A DNA stretch of 64,000 bases, from assembly GCF_020520285.1 (NCBI RefSeq), contig NZ_CP084742.1, positions 930,001 to 994,000 on the forward strand, written 5' to 3'. Under the pieces are notes generated by a model, which saw only the letters and a program-made list of their open reading frames with translations, was not told where the DNA came from and did not search any database. Below, piece by piece: positions 54,979 to 64,000 of this stretch (its first letter is position 1; each line of letters starts with the position of its first letter). Source of the stretch: Pseudomonas sp. L5B5 (GTDB taxonomy: Bacteria; Pseudomonadota; Gammaproteobacteria; Pseudomonadales; Pseudomonadaceae). The position numbers were made by a program, and so were the translations under genes.

Positions 54979-57500
54979 CATGGGCGCTGTCGCAGGTCCT
55001 GGAAATATGGCTTGTCCTTCGCCACCCGATCCGAGGCCCTGGGGGCATTCGCCGAGCCCGGTTCCGAGCGCTCCACATACCAGTAGCACTGCCTGGCCGC
55101 CCGGGTGATGCCCACATAGGCCAGGCGCAGGATCTCGTCTTTCTGTGCACTGTCGTAGGGCGTGGCGTCACCGTCCTTGCCCAGTCCGGCCATGCGGTAC
55201 ACCTGGTTCTTGTATGGCGAACTGCTCAGGTGCTGGCAGTCGCCCAGCAGGAACACCACATCCGCCTGCAGCCCCTTGGCGCTGTGAAACGTCAGCTGCT
55301 TGAGCCGGCGAGTCGCAACCGGCAAACTAGAATCAACATTAACTATTTGAGAAATATTGTTTTCCATCAATAGTTTATCGCTGCTTTTTCGAAACAACAT
55401 AAGAATTGAGTCACCCTGCTCGTAGTGCTCCGCTAGGCGCCGGGCCAACCCCTCGTCATCCCGATCCAGCACCTGTACCGGCCAAAGGTCCCGGGCGTCG
55501 CCGCTGGCCTTGGCCTTCTTCCCGGCAATCGCCGGGGCCGCCCGGACAATATGCTCGGCAGCGTCGATCACATGCTGGTGGCTGCGGTAGTTCTCGCTGA
55601 GCATGACCCGGGTAGTGCCGGGCGAGACGAACTCCTTGTTGAACTCGATGAAGTAATGCGGCGAGCTGCCACGCCAGCCATAGATCGACTGCCAGTCGTC
55701 GCCCACGCACAACAGCGAGGAATGCTGGGCCCCGCGCCCCACATGCAGGGCCGCACCACGACGGCGGATCTCGCCAAGACTGGCCTTGATCCAGGAGACG
55801 ATCTGCGGCGAAACGTCCTGGAACTCATCGATCATCAGGTGCGCCATCGGCCTCAGGCAGGCATCGCCCAATAGCTTGAAATTCTCGGGCGAGCGTTCAC
55901 TGAACAGGGCGAACATCCGGTTGTAGGTCATGATCGGCGGCGACTGGTCCAGCAGATGGTCTTCCAGGGCGCGCCAGAACAAGCTCAGGGCCTCGAAGAA
56001 ATGACGGTCGGGATCGTCCTGGGGGAAACTCATGCGGCCCACGGCGTCGCCCACGTCCAGCCCCAGGTTCTCGATGAAGCCGGCGGCCACGACGAAACAG
56101 TCCAGCAAGGGTGCCGACGCCAGCTCACCCTTGACCCGGTAGTCGAAGCCTGGCCCTGCACTGGCCTGGGCCGAAAAAGCGCCTAGAGCACGTTTTGCAT
56201 CTTCATAACTGTCTAGCCAAATCAACGACTTACGACAGAAAGCTTGAAACAGGGTGCGCTTGACCGCCCACTCCGCGCGCACGCTCAGCTTGGCCCCGGG
56301 CCGGGTGACCTGGGGGTTTTCCCGGGGGTCGAAGCCCAGCACCACCCAGGCATCGAGCTCGGCGCAGTAACCATGGCAATGAAACTGCGCGCCGTTGATC
56401 TCGAAGCGCTGGCGCTTGGGCTCGATACCCTTGATCGGCCAGGCTCCGGCCCGAAACCACAGGTCCTCGAGGGTGTCGCACAGTTCCTCATCGCGCTTGG
56501 CCGCCAGCTCGGTGACCGCCATGCGCTTTTGCACATCCGGATGATCGCGCTCCAACTCCTTGAGTTGCAGGGCGTGGCGCAGCAGGGGTTTCAAGGCCTG
56601 GCGAAAACGTTCGTCACTGCTGTAAAGCGCCTGATAACAGGCATTGAGGTGCTTGCGCTGGGCATCATTGATGCGCAAGTCAAAGGGATTGCTGTCGACC
56701 TCGGCGTCGGCGCCTGGTTGTCGGTCGTTGAGGTTCTCGAACGCCTGCAGTCGCTCGAATCCCGGCAGGCTGCGCACCATGGGCAAGATGCGCGAATGGA
56801 AGGTGCGCACCAGGTCCCGGGCCTGCCGGGCATCGATCGGCCGGCCCCACAGGGCGAACACCTGCATCAACTTGGCGATGAAGTCCTTGCGCGACTCGCG
56901 GGTGAAGGTCACCACGGTCATGGAGTTCAGTTCGAACCCCAGGTAGTGATGGAGCAGCAGCAGGCGCAGCACCAGCGAGGTCGATTTGCCGGCCCCGGCC
57001 CCGGCGATCACCGCGGTGGCCGGAGTGTCGCTGAAGATCATCTTCCATTGCGCCGCGCTGGGCTGCGCCCCTGGCGCCATCAGGCGAGCGACATCAGCCT
57101 TGAAACGCTTCTTCAGCTCTGCGCTCAACGGCAGGCGCCAGTCGTCGAACAGCCGGTCATCCACCCCCGGTGGCTGGTGCTCGGTATTGCGACTGTCGCG
57201 GATCAGCAACACCTGGCGGCCTTCCTCCAGGCCCTCGAGGCGGCCCTCGCGATAACCGTACTCCACCCCTGCGGTATGGCCACTGCGAAAGCCGTCAGCC
57301 TGCCCGTGCAGCCAGGAAGCCCGATGCTGGGCCCGCAGGCGGGTCAGACCATGACCGAAGAAGCGCGCTGCCAGGCGCTTGAACAACGACATCTGGGCTA
57401 GGGGCATGAGCTCGGGGGGCAGATCGGGGGTGTGTTGCGACACGCGGACTCCAGGGTGGGGTGCTTGAGCGGTTATGGTCGCCGGATTTTCGCGAGGCAT
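54978..57500 (-). CDS. UvrD/Rep-like superfamily 1 DNA helicase
   Basis: The 840-residue protein has an N-terminal region of about 150 residues without recognised motifs, then Walker A GAGAGKST at 167–174, motif Ia VVTFTRESRKDF, Walker B DEFQDVSP, motif III CVGDDWQSIYGWRGS, motif IV LSENYRS, and late motifs TFHSAKGLQADVVFLLG and RLAYVGITRAARQ. It should be a 3'-to-5' DNA translocase. It is longer and more divergent than UvrD or Rep, with an insert between the motifs. Short patches near 55320–55410 and 56185–56245 are clearly richer in A and T than the rest of the gene. It seems monocistronic. Confidence 0.88.
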   Translation of the reverse strand: MPRENPATITAQAPHPGVRVSQHTPDLPPELMPLAQMSLFKRLAARFFGHGLTRLRAQHRASWLHGQADGFRSGHTAGVEYGYREGRLEGLEEGRQVLLIRDSRNTEHQPPGVDDRLFDDWRLPLSAELKKRFKADVARLMAPGAQPSAAQWKMIFSDTPATAVIAGAGAGKSTSLVLRLLLLHHYLGFELNSMTVVTFTRESRKDFIAKLMQVFALWGRPIDARQARDLVRTFHSRILPMVRSLPGFERLQAFENLNDRQPGADAEVDSNPFDLRINDAQRKHLNACYQALYSSDERFRQALKPLLRHALQLKELERDHPDVQKRMAVTELAAKRDEELCDTLEDLWFRAGAWPIKGIEPKRQRFEINGAQFHCHGYCAELDAWVVLGFDPRENPQVTRPGAKLSVRAEWAVKRTLFQAFCRKSLIWLDSYEDAKRALGAFSAQASAGPGFDYRVKGELASAPLLDCFVVAAGFIENLGLDVGDAVGRMSFPQDDPDRHFFEALSLFWRALEDHLLDQSPPIMTYNRMFALFSERSPENFKLLGDACLRPMAHLMIDEFQDVSPQIVSWIKASLGEIRRRGAALHVGRGAQHSSLLCVGDDWQSIYGWRGSSPHYFIEFNKEFVSPGTTRVMLSENYRSHQHVIDAAEHIVRAAPAIAGKKAKASGDARDLWPVQVLDRDDEGLARRLAEHYEQGDSILMLFRKSSDKLLMENNISQIVNVDSSLPVATRRLKQLTFHSAKGLQADVVFLLGDCQHLSSSPYKNQVYRMAGLGKDGDATPYDSAQKDEILRLAYVGITRAARQCYWYVERSEPGSANAPRASDRVAKDKPYFQDLRQRP

Positions 57501-57716
57501 CCAGCGAATTGCTTGCAGGTCATTAACTTAAGCGATGAATCGAAGGTTTGACACCAACTATCCGACGAAAAATATATCTAATTTTACGATTGGATTTCAG
57601 CATTTTTTGCGCTTTTTATCGATCAATCACTGGTGGAAGATGCACGCCATCAACCCACGGTTATCGTTCCTGGCCACGTGCATCGCGCCATGACGAACCC
57701 TGACTAGGAGACGATC
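57501..57716. promoter_or_regulatory. Divergent region between the helicase and pirin genes
   Basis: A 216-base gap with an AT-rich core (about 57530–57640) between two divergent genes; both promoters should lie here. TAGGAG stands before the pirin start. No operator was recognised. Confidence 0.4.
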
Positions 57717-58412
57717 ATGCTTGAACTCAGACCCTTCACCTCCCTGGGCGGCGCCCACCACGGCTGGCTGGACGCCCATCACCATTTTTCCTTTGCCGAG
57801 TACTACGACCCTGAACGCATGCACTGGGGCAACCTGCGGGTCTGGAACGATGATGTGATCGCACCCGGCACCGGCTTCCCGCAGCATCCGCACCGGGACA
57901 TGGAGATCATCACCTATGTGCGTGAAGGCGCCATCAGCCACCAGGACAACCTGGGCAACAAGGGCCGCACCGAGGCCGGCGACGTCCAGGTCATGAGCGC
58001 GGGCACCGGTATCGCCCACAGCGAGTACAACCTGGAAGACACCCCGACCAAGATCTTCCAGATCTGGATCATCCCCAATCAGGCCGGCTCTGCGCCGTCC
58101 TGGGGCGCCAAGCCGTTTCCCAAGGGCCAGCGCGAGGGGTTCGTGACCTTGGCCAGTGGCAAGGATGGCGATGACGAAAGCCTGCGGATCCGTGCCGATG
58201 CACGACTGGTGGCGGCCAACCTCAAGGCCGGTGAAACGGCCGAGTACCACCTGGACAGCGGCCGCCGCGCCTACCTGGTGCCGGCCACCGGGGTCATCCA
58301 GATCAATGGCTTGCGCGCCGAAGCCCGGGACGGCGTGGCCGTGCAGGATGAGCGGGTACTGCGGGTAACCGCAGTGCAGGACAGCGAGATAGTGCTGGTG
58401 GACCTGGCCTGA
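57717..58412 (+). CDS. Pirin family protein (YhhW-like quercetinase/bicupin)
   Basis: The 231-residue protein has the pirin cupin with metal ligands in GFPQHPHRDMEIITYV (His, His, Glu region near residues 57–65), the VMSAGTGIAHSEYN segment, and a second degraded cupin half. Relatives such as E. coli YhhW have iron-dependent quercetin 2,3-dioxygenase activity; the natural substrate is uncertain. TAGGAG before the ATG at 57717 supports the start. It is monocistronic and ends at a strong terminator. Confidence 0.9.
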   Translation: MLELRPFTSLGGAHHGWLDAHHHFSFAEYYDPERMHWGNLRVWNDDVIAPGTGFPQHPHRDMEIITYVREGAISHQDNLGNKGRTEAGDVQVMSAGTGIAHSEYNLEDTPTKIFQIWIIPNQAGSAPSWGAKPFPKGQREGFVTLASGKDGDDESLRIRADARLVAANLKAGETAEYHLDSGRRAYLVPATGVIQINGLRAEARDGVAVQDERVLRVTAVQDSEIVLVDLA

Positions 58413-58438
58413 GATGGCCGCCGCATAGGCGCGAACGC

Positions 58439-58470
58439 AAAGGGGCGACCGTGATGGTCGCCCCTTTTTT
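58439..58470 (+). terminator. Rho-independent terminator after the pirin gene
   Basis: GGGGCGACC and GGTCGCCCC form a nine-pair stem with a five-base loop, followed by six T. It lies in the convergent gap before the pgm stop. Only a short run of A flanks the other side, so it works mainly on the plus strand. Confidence 0.92.
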
Positions 58471-58489
58471 ATCGCCCGAAGCTACGGAG

Positions 58490-60136
58490 TCAGTTACCGC
58501 TGATGGCGCCGTCCACCAGCGCCTGGGCTTCCTGCACCAGTTGCTTGAGGTGATCGTCGCCGATGAAGCTTTCAGCGTAGATCTTGTAGATGTCCTCGGT
58601 GCCCGAGGGGCGTGCGGCGAACCAGCCGTTCTCGGTCATGACCTTCAGGCCACCGATGGCCTGGTCGTTACCAGGGGCATGGCTGAGGATCTGCCGGATC
58701 GGCTCGCCCGCCAACTGGGTGGACGTCACCTGCTGCGGCGCCAGCTTGCTGAGCAATGCCTTCTGCTGCGGGTTGGCCTTGGCATCGACCCGCACCGAGA
58801 ACGGCTCGCCCAGCTCATCGCACAGGGCCCGATAGGCCTGGCTCGGATCGCGACCGGTACGGGCGGTCATCTCGGCCGCCAGCAATGCCGGAATCAGGCC
58901 GTCCTTGTCGGTGCACCACACACCACCGTCCTTGCGCAGGAACGAAGCCCCGGCGCTTTCTTCACCGCCAAAGCCCAGGGAACCCTCGAACAGGCCGTCG
59001 GCGAACCACTTGAAGCCCACCGGCACTTCGTACAGGCGCCGGCCCAGGCGGGCTGCCACACGGTCGATCAGGCCGCTGCTGACCACGGTCTTGCCCACCG
59101 CAGCATCGGCGCGCCATTGCGGACGGTTCTGGAACAGATAGTCGATGGACACCGCCAGGTAATTGTTCGGTGCCAGCAAGCCACCGCTGGGGGTGACGAT
59201 GCCGTGGCGGTCGTGGTCCGGGTCGCAGGCGAAGGCCACGTCGAAACGCTCCTTCAAGCCGATCAGGCCCTGCATGGCGTGGGTGGAGGACGGGTCCATG
59301 CGGATCTGCCCGTCCCAGTCCACCGACATGAAGCGGAAGGTGGGGTCGACTTCGCGGTTCACCACGTCCAGGTCCAGCTGGTAGTGCTCGGCAATCGCCG
59401 ACCAGTAGCGCACCCCTGCTCCGCCCAGCGGATCCACGCCTAGGCGCAGCTTGGCGTTGCGGATCGCGTCCAGGTCGATGACGTTGATCAGGTCGGCGAC
59501 GTAGGTGTTGAGGTAGTCATGGCGATGGGTCGTGTCGGCCTTCAGCGCCTGCTCATGGCTGATGCGCTTGACCCCGGCGAGCCGGGCCGCCAGCAGTTCG
59601 TTGGCCTTGGTCTCGATCCACTTGGTGATGTGGGTATCGGCCGGGCCACCATTGGTGGGGTTGTACTTGAAGCCGCCGCTGTGCGGCGGATTGTGCGATG
59701 GCGTGATGACGATCCCGTCCGCCAGGCCCGAGGTGCGGCCACGGTTGTAGCAGAGGATGGCATGGGACACTGCCGGAGTCGGCGTGTATTCGTCGTCGGC
59801 GGCGATCATCACGGTCACGCCATTGGCCGCCAGGACCTCCAGGGCGCTGGCCCCGGCCGGTGTGGACAGGGCATGGGTATCGATACCGAGGAACAGCGGG
59901 CCGTCGATGCCCTGTGCTTCACGGTACAGGCAGATGGCCTGGCTGATGGCCAGGACGTGCCATTCATTGAAGCTCAGGTCGAAGGAGCTGCCACGGTGCC
60001 CGGAGGTGCCGAAGGCCACGCGCTGGGTAGGGATCGATGCATCGGGCTGACCGGTGTAGTAAGCCGTCACCAGTCGCGGGATATCGACCAACAATTGGGC
60101 CGGTGCCGGTTTGCCCGCAAAAGGACTGAGAGCCAT
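58490..60136 (-). CDS. pgm: Phosphoglucomutase (alpha-D-glucose phosphate-specific)
   Basis: The 548-residue protein begins [22 protein letters not shown] and is the length of E. coli Pgm (546). It shows [10 protein letters not shown], the phosphoserine loop [11 protein letters not shown] (Ser147), the metal loop CDPDHDRHG, a sugar-binding [10 protein letters not shown] and the phosphate-binding [14 protein letters not shown]. It interconverts glucose-1- and glucose-6-phosphate, feeding trehalose, glycogen and envelope sugars. ATG at 60136 was chosen over a TTG four codons upstream. It is monocistronic. Confidence 0.97.
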   Translation of the reverse strand: MALSPFAGKPAPAQLLVDIPRLVTAYYTGQPDASIPTQRVAFGTSGHRGSSFDLSFNEWHVLAISQAICLYREAQGIDGPLFLGIDTHALSTPAGASALEVLAANGVTVMIAADDEYTPTPAVSHAILCYNRGRTSGLADGIVITPSHNPPHSGGFKYNPTNGGPADTHITKWIETKANELLAARLAGVKRISHEQALKADTTHRHDYLNTYVADLINVIDLDAIRNAKLRLGVDPLGGAGVRYWSAIAEHYQLDLDVVNREVDPTFRFMSVDWDGQIRMDPSSTHAMQGLIGLKERFDVAFACDPDHDRHGIVTPSGGLLAPNNYLAVSIDYLFQNRPQWRADAAVGKTVVSSGLIDRVAARLGRRLYEVPVGFKWFADGLFEGSLGFGGEESAGASFLRKDGGVWCTDKDGLIPALLAAEMTARTGRDPSQAYRALCDELGEPFSVRVDAKANPQQKALLSKLAPQQVTSTQLAGEPIRQILSHAPGNDQAIGGLKVMTENGWFAARPSGTEDIYKIYAESFIGDDHLKQLVQEAQALVDGAISGN

Positions 60137-60310
60137 GCAAAACCTCAAGAAAAGGATGATTCGGAAATGTCGCGCAGTTTACTGGCAGTTTGACCGCAGC
60201 GCGATGGAATCTATCCCGAGGCAAGCAGCAGCCTGTACGACGGCCAACATCCTCTGGCGCAACGCCTTGGGCGCAGCCAGAATCGTCGGCCAGCAGTCGG
60301 ACAGGGATAC

Positions 60311-60349
60311 GGAAAGAAGAACGCCAGGCCCACGGTCGGGGCCTGGCGT
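60311..60349 (-). terminator. Rho-independent terminator after the quinone oxidoreductase-like gene
   Basis: ACGCCAGGCCC and GGGCCTGGCGT form an 11-pair stem, followed on the minus strand by the T-rich CTTCTTTCC. It starts six bases after the stop at 60355. Confidence 0.85.
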
Positions 60350-60354
60350 GTGGA

Positions 60355-61377
60355 TCAGGCCGACTCGATCTGCAGCGCGACCCGCTCGCGGCAGGGGCAT
60401 TCGTCCATGTAGCGGTGGGCCTGGACAAACTCGCTGAACGGGAACACTCGAGTCTTGAGTGGCAGCAGCACCCGGTCGGCGGTCAACTGGTTGATGTCGC
60501 GCAGTGCTCGTTGCAGCGCCACCTGGTCCTGGCTGATGCCCAGCTCCGGCTTGCCGGTGAAATTGCCGATGCAGTGCACGAAGAACTGGATGTTCTTCTG
60601 GAACGCCGCGCAGGCCGGGAATGGCGTCTGGTTGCCGCCTTGCAGGCCATACAGCACCAGGCTGCCACGGGGCGCAAGGACATCGCCGAGCATCGACATC
60701 TGCGGCCCGCCCAGGCCGTCGAAGACCACGTCGACACCGCGGTTGTCGGTGAGCTTGTTGACCTGCATCAGCAGGTCCTGCTCCTCGGTGGCGATCACTT
60801 TTTCCGCCCCCAGGGACAGCAGGTACTCACGTTCCTCGGCGTTCTTGGTGGCCGCGATCACCCTTGCACCCAGGGCCTTGCCCAGTTGCACGAAAGCTGG
60901 CCCGGCGCAGTGGCTGGCGTCGGTGACCAGGGCAAACTGCCCGGGCTTGACCCGGGCCAGGTCGGCGTAGGCGAAATAGGCGATCAACAGCGGCGTGTAG
61001 TGCACCGCCGCCTCGATCGGGCTCAAGGCATCCGGATAACGGGTCAGGGCCGAGCGCGGCAGGACGATCTGCTCGCCATACACCGGATAGTCGTTGGGAC
61101 TCTCGGCGGGAAAGCTCGCGACCTTGTCGCCCACCGCCAGGTCCTCGACCCCCTCGCCCACGGCGGTGACCACACCGGCCATTTCATGGCCCAGGCCAGA
61201 AGGCAACCGGGCATGGGAGGACGCCAGGTTCTGCCGCCAGAGCACGTCGTACCAGCTGATACCAATGGCTTCGACTCGTACCTGCACTTCGCCTGGCGCA
61301 GGCAGCGAGGCCGCATGCTCTTCGCACTTGAGCACTTCGGCCGGTCCAAACTTGTGAAAACGAATCGTGCGGGACAT
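60355..61377 (-). CDS. Quinone oxidoreductase-like zinc-independent MDR protein
   Basis: The 340-residue protein begins MSRTIRFHKFGPAEVLKCEE and has the GroES-like part (GLGHEMAGVVTAVGEGVEDLAVGDKVAS) and a Rossmann part (ALVTDASHCAGPAFVQLGKALGARVIAATKN). The structural-zinc cysteines of alcohol dehydrogenases are missing, as in NADPH:quinone oxidoreductases. It should reduce quinones or enones with NADPH. GAGG lies six bases before the ATG at 61377. It is divergent from the LysR gene at 61636, a likely regulator. Confidence 0.88.
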   Translation of the reverse strand: MSRTIRFHKFGPAEVLKCEEHAASLPAPGEVQVRVEAIGISWYDVLWRQNLASSHARLPSGLGHEMAGVVTAVGEGVEDLAVGDKVASFPAESPNDYPVYGEQIVLPRSALTRYPDALSPIEAAVHYTPLLIAYFAYADLARVKPGQFALVTDASHCAGPAFVQLGKALGARVIAATKNAEEREYLLSLGAEKVIATEEQDLLMQVNKLTDNRGVDVVFDGLGGPQMSMLGDVLAPRGSLVLYGLQGGNQTPFPACAAFQKNIQFFVHCIGNFTGKPELGISQDQVALQRALRDINQLTADRVLLPLKTRVFPFSEFVQAHRYMDECPCRERVALQIESA

Positions 61378-61635
61378 CGCAAACCTCGTCAAAAAATAAC
61401 CTCTAATGCCGCGGACTTTATCCGGGCTTTGAAAGCAAGACTATCAGTGCCTATTAATAGTCGACATGCCTGTCATCGATTCCGTGCCCTTGAAAATCGG
61501 GGCTGGGCGCGCTGCAAGCCCCCTCCCAGGCAATTAGCCGGTGCAGAGTAGCAGTCTTTACCCGTAAGATTCACGCCGGCCATTGTTTCGATATGGCCGC
61601 TCCCGTCAAGCTCGCCGCCCCTGCCAGGACTCCAG

Positions 61636-62550
61636 ATGAATCGTAATGACCTGCGTCGTGTCGACCTGAATCTGTTGATCGTGTTCGAAACACTCATGCA
61701 CGAACGCAGTGTGACCCGTGCCGCCGAGAAACTGTTCCTCGGCCAGCCCGCCATCAGTGCGGCCCTGTCGCGCCTGCGCAATCTGTTCGACGACCCGCTG
61801 TTCGTGCGCACCGGTCGCAGCATGGAGCCCACCGCCCGGGCAGCGGAGATCTTCGCCCTGCTGTCCCCGGCCCTGGACTCGATCTCCACCGCCGTCAGCC
61901 GTGCCGCCGAGTTCGACCCGGCCACCAGCACCGCAGTCTTTCGCATCGGCCTGTCCGACGACGTCGAGTTCGCCCTGCTGCCAATGCTGCTCAAGCGCCT
62001 GCGCGCCGAAGCCCCGGGCATCGTGCTGGTGGTGCGCCGGGCCAACTACCTGCTGATGCCCTCGCTCCTGGCCTCGGGGGAGATTTCCATCGGCGTCAGC
62101 TATACCGCCGACCTGCCGGCCAATGCCAAGCGCAAGGTCCTGCGACGCAGCATGCCCAAGCTATTGCGCGCCGACACCGTGCCCGGCCCCCTGAGCCTGG
62201 ATGACTTCTGCGCCCGCCCTCACGCCCTGGTGTCGTTCGCCGGCGACCTGAGCGGCTTCATCGATGAAGAACTGGAAAAACTCGGACGCAAGCGCCACGT
62301 CGTGCTGGCGGTCCCGCAGTTCAACGGTTTGAGCACCCTGCTGGCCGGCACCGACATCCTCGCCACCGTCCCCGACTACACCGCCGAGGCCCTCACCGCC
62401 GCCGGCGGCGTACGCGCCGAGGACCCACCGCTGCCGGTGCGCAGCTTCGAAATGCACATGGCCTGGCGCGGTTCCCAGGACAACGACCCAGGCGAGCGCT
62501 GGCTGCGCTCGCGGATCCAGATGTTCTTCGGCGACCCCGATAGCCTGTAA
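61636..62550 (+). CDS. LysR-family transcriptional regulator
   Basis: The 304-residue protein begins MNRNDLRRVDLNLLIVFETLMHERSVTRAAEKLFLGQPAISAALSRLR, a textbook LysR winged helix of the NodD/LeuO-like branch, followed by the effector-binding domain (FRIGLSDDVEFALLPMLLKRL). It is divergent from the quinone-oxidoreductase-like gene and probably controls it. It is the last ordinary gene before the integrase. Confidence 0.9.
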   Translation: MNRNDLRRVDLNLLIVFETLMHERSVTRAAEKLFLGQPAISAALSRLRNLFDDPLFVRTGRSMEPTARAAEIFALLSPALDSISTAVSRAAEFDPATSTAVFRIGLSDDVEFALLPMLLKRLRAEAPGIVLVVRRANYLLMPSLLASGEISIGVSYTADLPANAKRKVLRRSMPKLLRADTVPGPLSLDDFCARPHALVSFAGDLSGFIDEELEKLGRKRHVVLAVPQFNGLSTLLAGTDILATVPDYTAEALTAAGGVRAEDPPLPVRSFEMHMAWRGSQDNDPGERWLRSRIQMFFGDPDSL

Positions 62551-62691
62551 TAGAATTCCACCAAATTCCATAAAATCGTTTTATAACAACAAGTTAATGA
62601 CAATTTAAGTCCACTGCCGTCTGTCTAAATCCAATGGATTCCACGGCTCATGGGGGCATAATTGGGGGCAAATTTCGGTTCCTTAAAAAGG
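62551..62691. promoter_or_regulatory. Low-GC junction between core genome and integrase
   Basis: This 141-base gap is far richer in A and T than the gene before it. It contains an AT palindrome (ATAAAATCGTTTTAT, 62570–62584) and two GGGGGCA repeats close to the integrase start. It is the likely place of an attachment site or of integrase operators. No tRNA 3' end was found in it. Confidence 0.45.
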
Positions 62692-62711
62692 ATGCCCCCA
62701 CCGATGCCCCC
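62652..62711. repeat. Mirrored GGGGGCA/TGCCCCC repeats around the integrase start
   Basis: GGGGGCA occurs at 62652 and 62664 and its reverse complement TGCCCCC at 62693 and 62705, all with about the same 12-base spacing. Two possible start codons (62692, 62704) lie in the right half, so the pair of stems could hide the ribosome site. Confidence 0.65.
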
Positions 62712-63972
62712 AGATAATGCGGTTGTCTTCAAACGAAAACTCAGCGATGCCTTGATCCGCTCACTGACCGAACCCGGCAAACACGCCGATGGCGAAGTCC
62801 CTGGCCTCTACTTGGAGGTAAGGGCGTCGAGCAAGGTCGGCAAATCCCCTTCCAAGGTTTGGCGATTGAAGTATCGGCTGCATGGCAAGGAAAACCGCTT
62901 CTCCATCGGCGCTTACCCCGACATCGGTCTCAAGGAGGCGCGCGACATTGCCCGCGGCGCACGCCGCGACGTGGCTAACCACACCGCTCCGCTCAAGGCC
63001 AAGACCGCCAAAATCGAGGCGCAGTTGCTCAATGAAGAGCGCACCTTCGCGTACGTGGCCGAGCAATGGTTGGTATTTAAGTCTGCCGAACTGGTGACCA
63101 AATCCATCGCGGGGTTTAGTGGCGCGCTGAATAACCACATTTTGCCTGCCATCGGTAATAAGCCGGTCAGCGAGATCAAGCTAGAGCACATCACCACAAT
63201 CATTACGGAGTTGCGCCGTCAGCGCACCATGGCCATGGCCCGGCGCGTGCGTACCATTATCCGTGCCGTCCTGGGCTTTGCCGAGGGGCGCGGATGGGTG
63301 GAACGTAATGTGGCGCTTAGCAACATTGAGGAGTTGAAGATCCGCCATGTCGTGATCAGCAACCCGGCAATCGAAAGGCCAGCCGACCTGGGCAGGTTTC
63401 TTATACGCCTTGATGACTGCAACGACGGCAGCGTTGCCGCCGCAATGCGCCTGCTGGTCATGTTGCCGGTCCGACCAGGCGAACTGGTGCAGATGCGCTG
63501 GGAAGATGTCGACTTGGTGGGCGCCGATTGGCGTTATGTGGTGAGCAAGACCAAGCACCTGGACAAGAGCAAACACATCGTGCCGTTACCTGAGCAAGCC
63601 TTGGTTCTGTTACGTAAACTACATAAAACTCGCGTGGTGGATGAAGAAGGCAAAGGCTGGGTGTTCGTCTCACCGGTTTATCCGGGACGTCCAATAAACC
63701 CGACCTCCATGCTCAAGTCCTTTCAGCGCATCTGGCCGGAGTACGACATCACAGCTCACGGCTTTCGCGCGACCTACAGAACCATTGCCCACGAGCACTT
63801 GGGTATCGATCCAATCGTGCTCGAACTTTCGTTATCTCACCGAATGCCAGGTGCGCTGGGGGCTGTGTATGCGCGCGCTCAACTGCTAGTGCAACGCAGG
63901 GACGCGGCTCAGCAATGGGCGAACTACTTAGACCAGTTGCGGCAAAACGCAGCGCGAACCACCACCGATTGA
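62692..63972 (+). CDS. P4-type tyrosine integrase (site-specific recombinase)
   Basis: The product of 426 residues has the N-terminal arm-binding DUF4102-type domain (LSDALIRSLTEPGKHADGEVPGLYLEV… RFSIGAYPDIGLKEARDIARGARRDV), a core-binding middle, and the catalytic domain. All active residues are visible: Arg (LPVRPGELVQMRW), Lys (SKTKHL), His-x-x-Arg (AHGFRATYRT), His (LSHRMPG) and Tyr (GAVYARA). It should insert and excise a genomic island or satellite element. GC content and codon use are lower and less biased than in the genes to the left. Start at 62692 or 62704 (MPPDNAVVF). The element itself lies beyond the right edge. Confidence 0.92.
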   Translation: MPPPMPPDNAVVFKRKLSDALIRSLTEPGKHADGEVPGLYLEVRASSKVGKSPSKVWRLKYRLHGKENRFSIGAYPDIGLKEARDIARGARRDVANHTAPLKAKTAKIEAQLLNEERTFAYVAEQWLVFKSAELVTKSIAGFSGALNNHILPAIGNKPVSEIKLEHITTIITELRRQRTMAMARRVRTIIRAVLGFAEGRGWVERNVALSNIEELKIRHVVISNPAIERPADLGRFLIRLDDCNDGSVAAAMRLLVMLPVRPGELVQMRWEDVDLVGADWRYVVSKTKHLDKSKHIVPLPEQALVLLRKLHKTRVVDEEGKGWVFVSPVYPGRPINPTSMLKSFQRIWPEYDITAHGFRATYRTIAHEHLGIDPIVLELSLSHRMPGALGAVYARAQLLVQRRDAAQQWANYLDQLRQNAARTTTD

Positions 63973-64000
63973 TGATACAGAGAAAACTATTAGAAAATTG

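Noticed and set aside
62551..62691. tRNA or tmRNA end as integrase attachment site
   Set aside because: No T-loop or CCA-type end could be found in the gap; the target may be different or outside the visible part.

Overview
The window reads as chromosome of a fluorescent Pseudomonas of the P. protegens / P. chlororaphis / P. fluorescens type. The DNA is GC-rich with strongly biased codons. It carries the serralysin (aprA)–aprI–aprDEF–lipase locus with two autotransporter serine proteases, and small families typical of Pseudomonas (DUF1652, DUF3156, FeaR-type AraC). The species is an inference from gene content; no rRNA or tRNA gene was seen.

Layout. At 0–4.4 kb a minus-strand operon encodes an AhpD-like protein, an acyl-CoA-dehydrogenase-like flavoenzyme and a SsuABC/NrtABC-type ABC importer cut by the left edge; a divergent AraC regulator follows. 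At 5.4–9.4 kb lie a 14-TM MFS exporter with a divergent LysR regulator, a 71-aa molbindin and an aldo/keto reductase. At 9.5–16.9 kb two large membrane hybrid histidine kinases, an RcsB-like response regulator and a TIGR03067-type protein form a likely phosphorelay. At 17–20.9 kb a DinG/XPD-like helicase with a nuclease-like N-terminus overlaps a FAN1-type VRR-NUC nuclease gene. At 21.1–21.7 kb sit a small lipoprotein and a small secreted protein.

From 38.5 down to 21.9 kb, all on the minus strand, runs the exoenzyme locus: aprA, aprI, aprD, aprE, aprF, a short lipase paralog, two autotransporter subtilases, and a 617-aa TliA/PML-type lipase, ending at a rho-independent terminator. aprDEF should export AprA and both RTX lipases. 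The subtilases carry their own beta-barrels. Most gene junctions contain a hairpin.

At 38.8–42.3 kb are a DmpA-type peptidase, an APC permease and a divergent LuxR-type regulator, followed by a 134-bp tandem repeat. At 42.6–54.3 kb is what looks like an amine-catabolism island: a FeaR-type regulator, DUF3156, an amino acid/amine permease, a phenylacetaldehyde-dehydrogenase-like ALDH, two class III aminotransferases, a LuxR regulator, a MoaF-family protein, an SDR and a PuuB/OrdL-like FAD oxidase. At 54.6–62.6 kb are housekeeping genes: DUF1652, a UvrD-like helicase, pirin, phosphoglucomutase, a quinone-oxidoreductase-like protein and a LysR regulator. At 62.7 kb a P4-type tyrosine integrase begins, probably the edge of a genomic island lying to the right of the window.

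Most coding calls rest on motifs read by eye, without database searches. Starts were chosen by ribosome-binding site and family length and can be off by a few codons.
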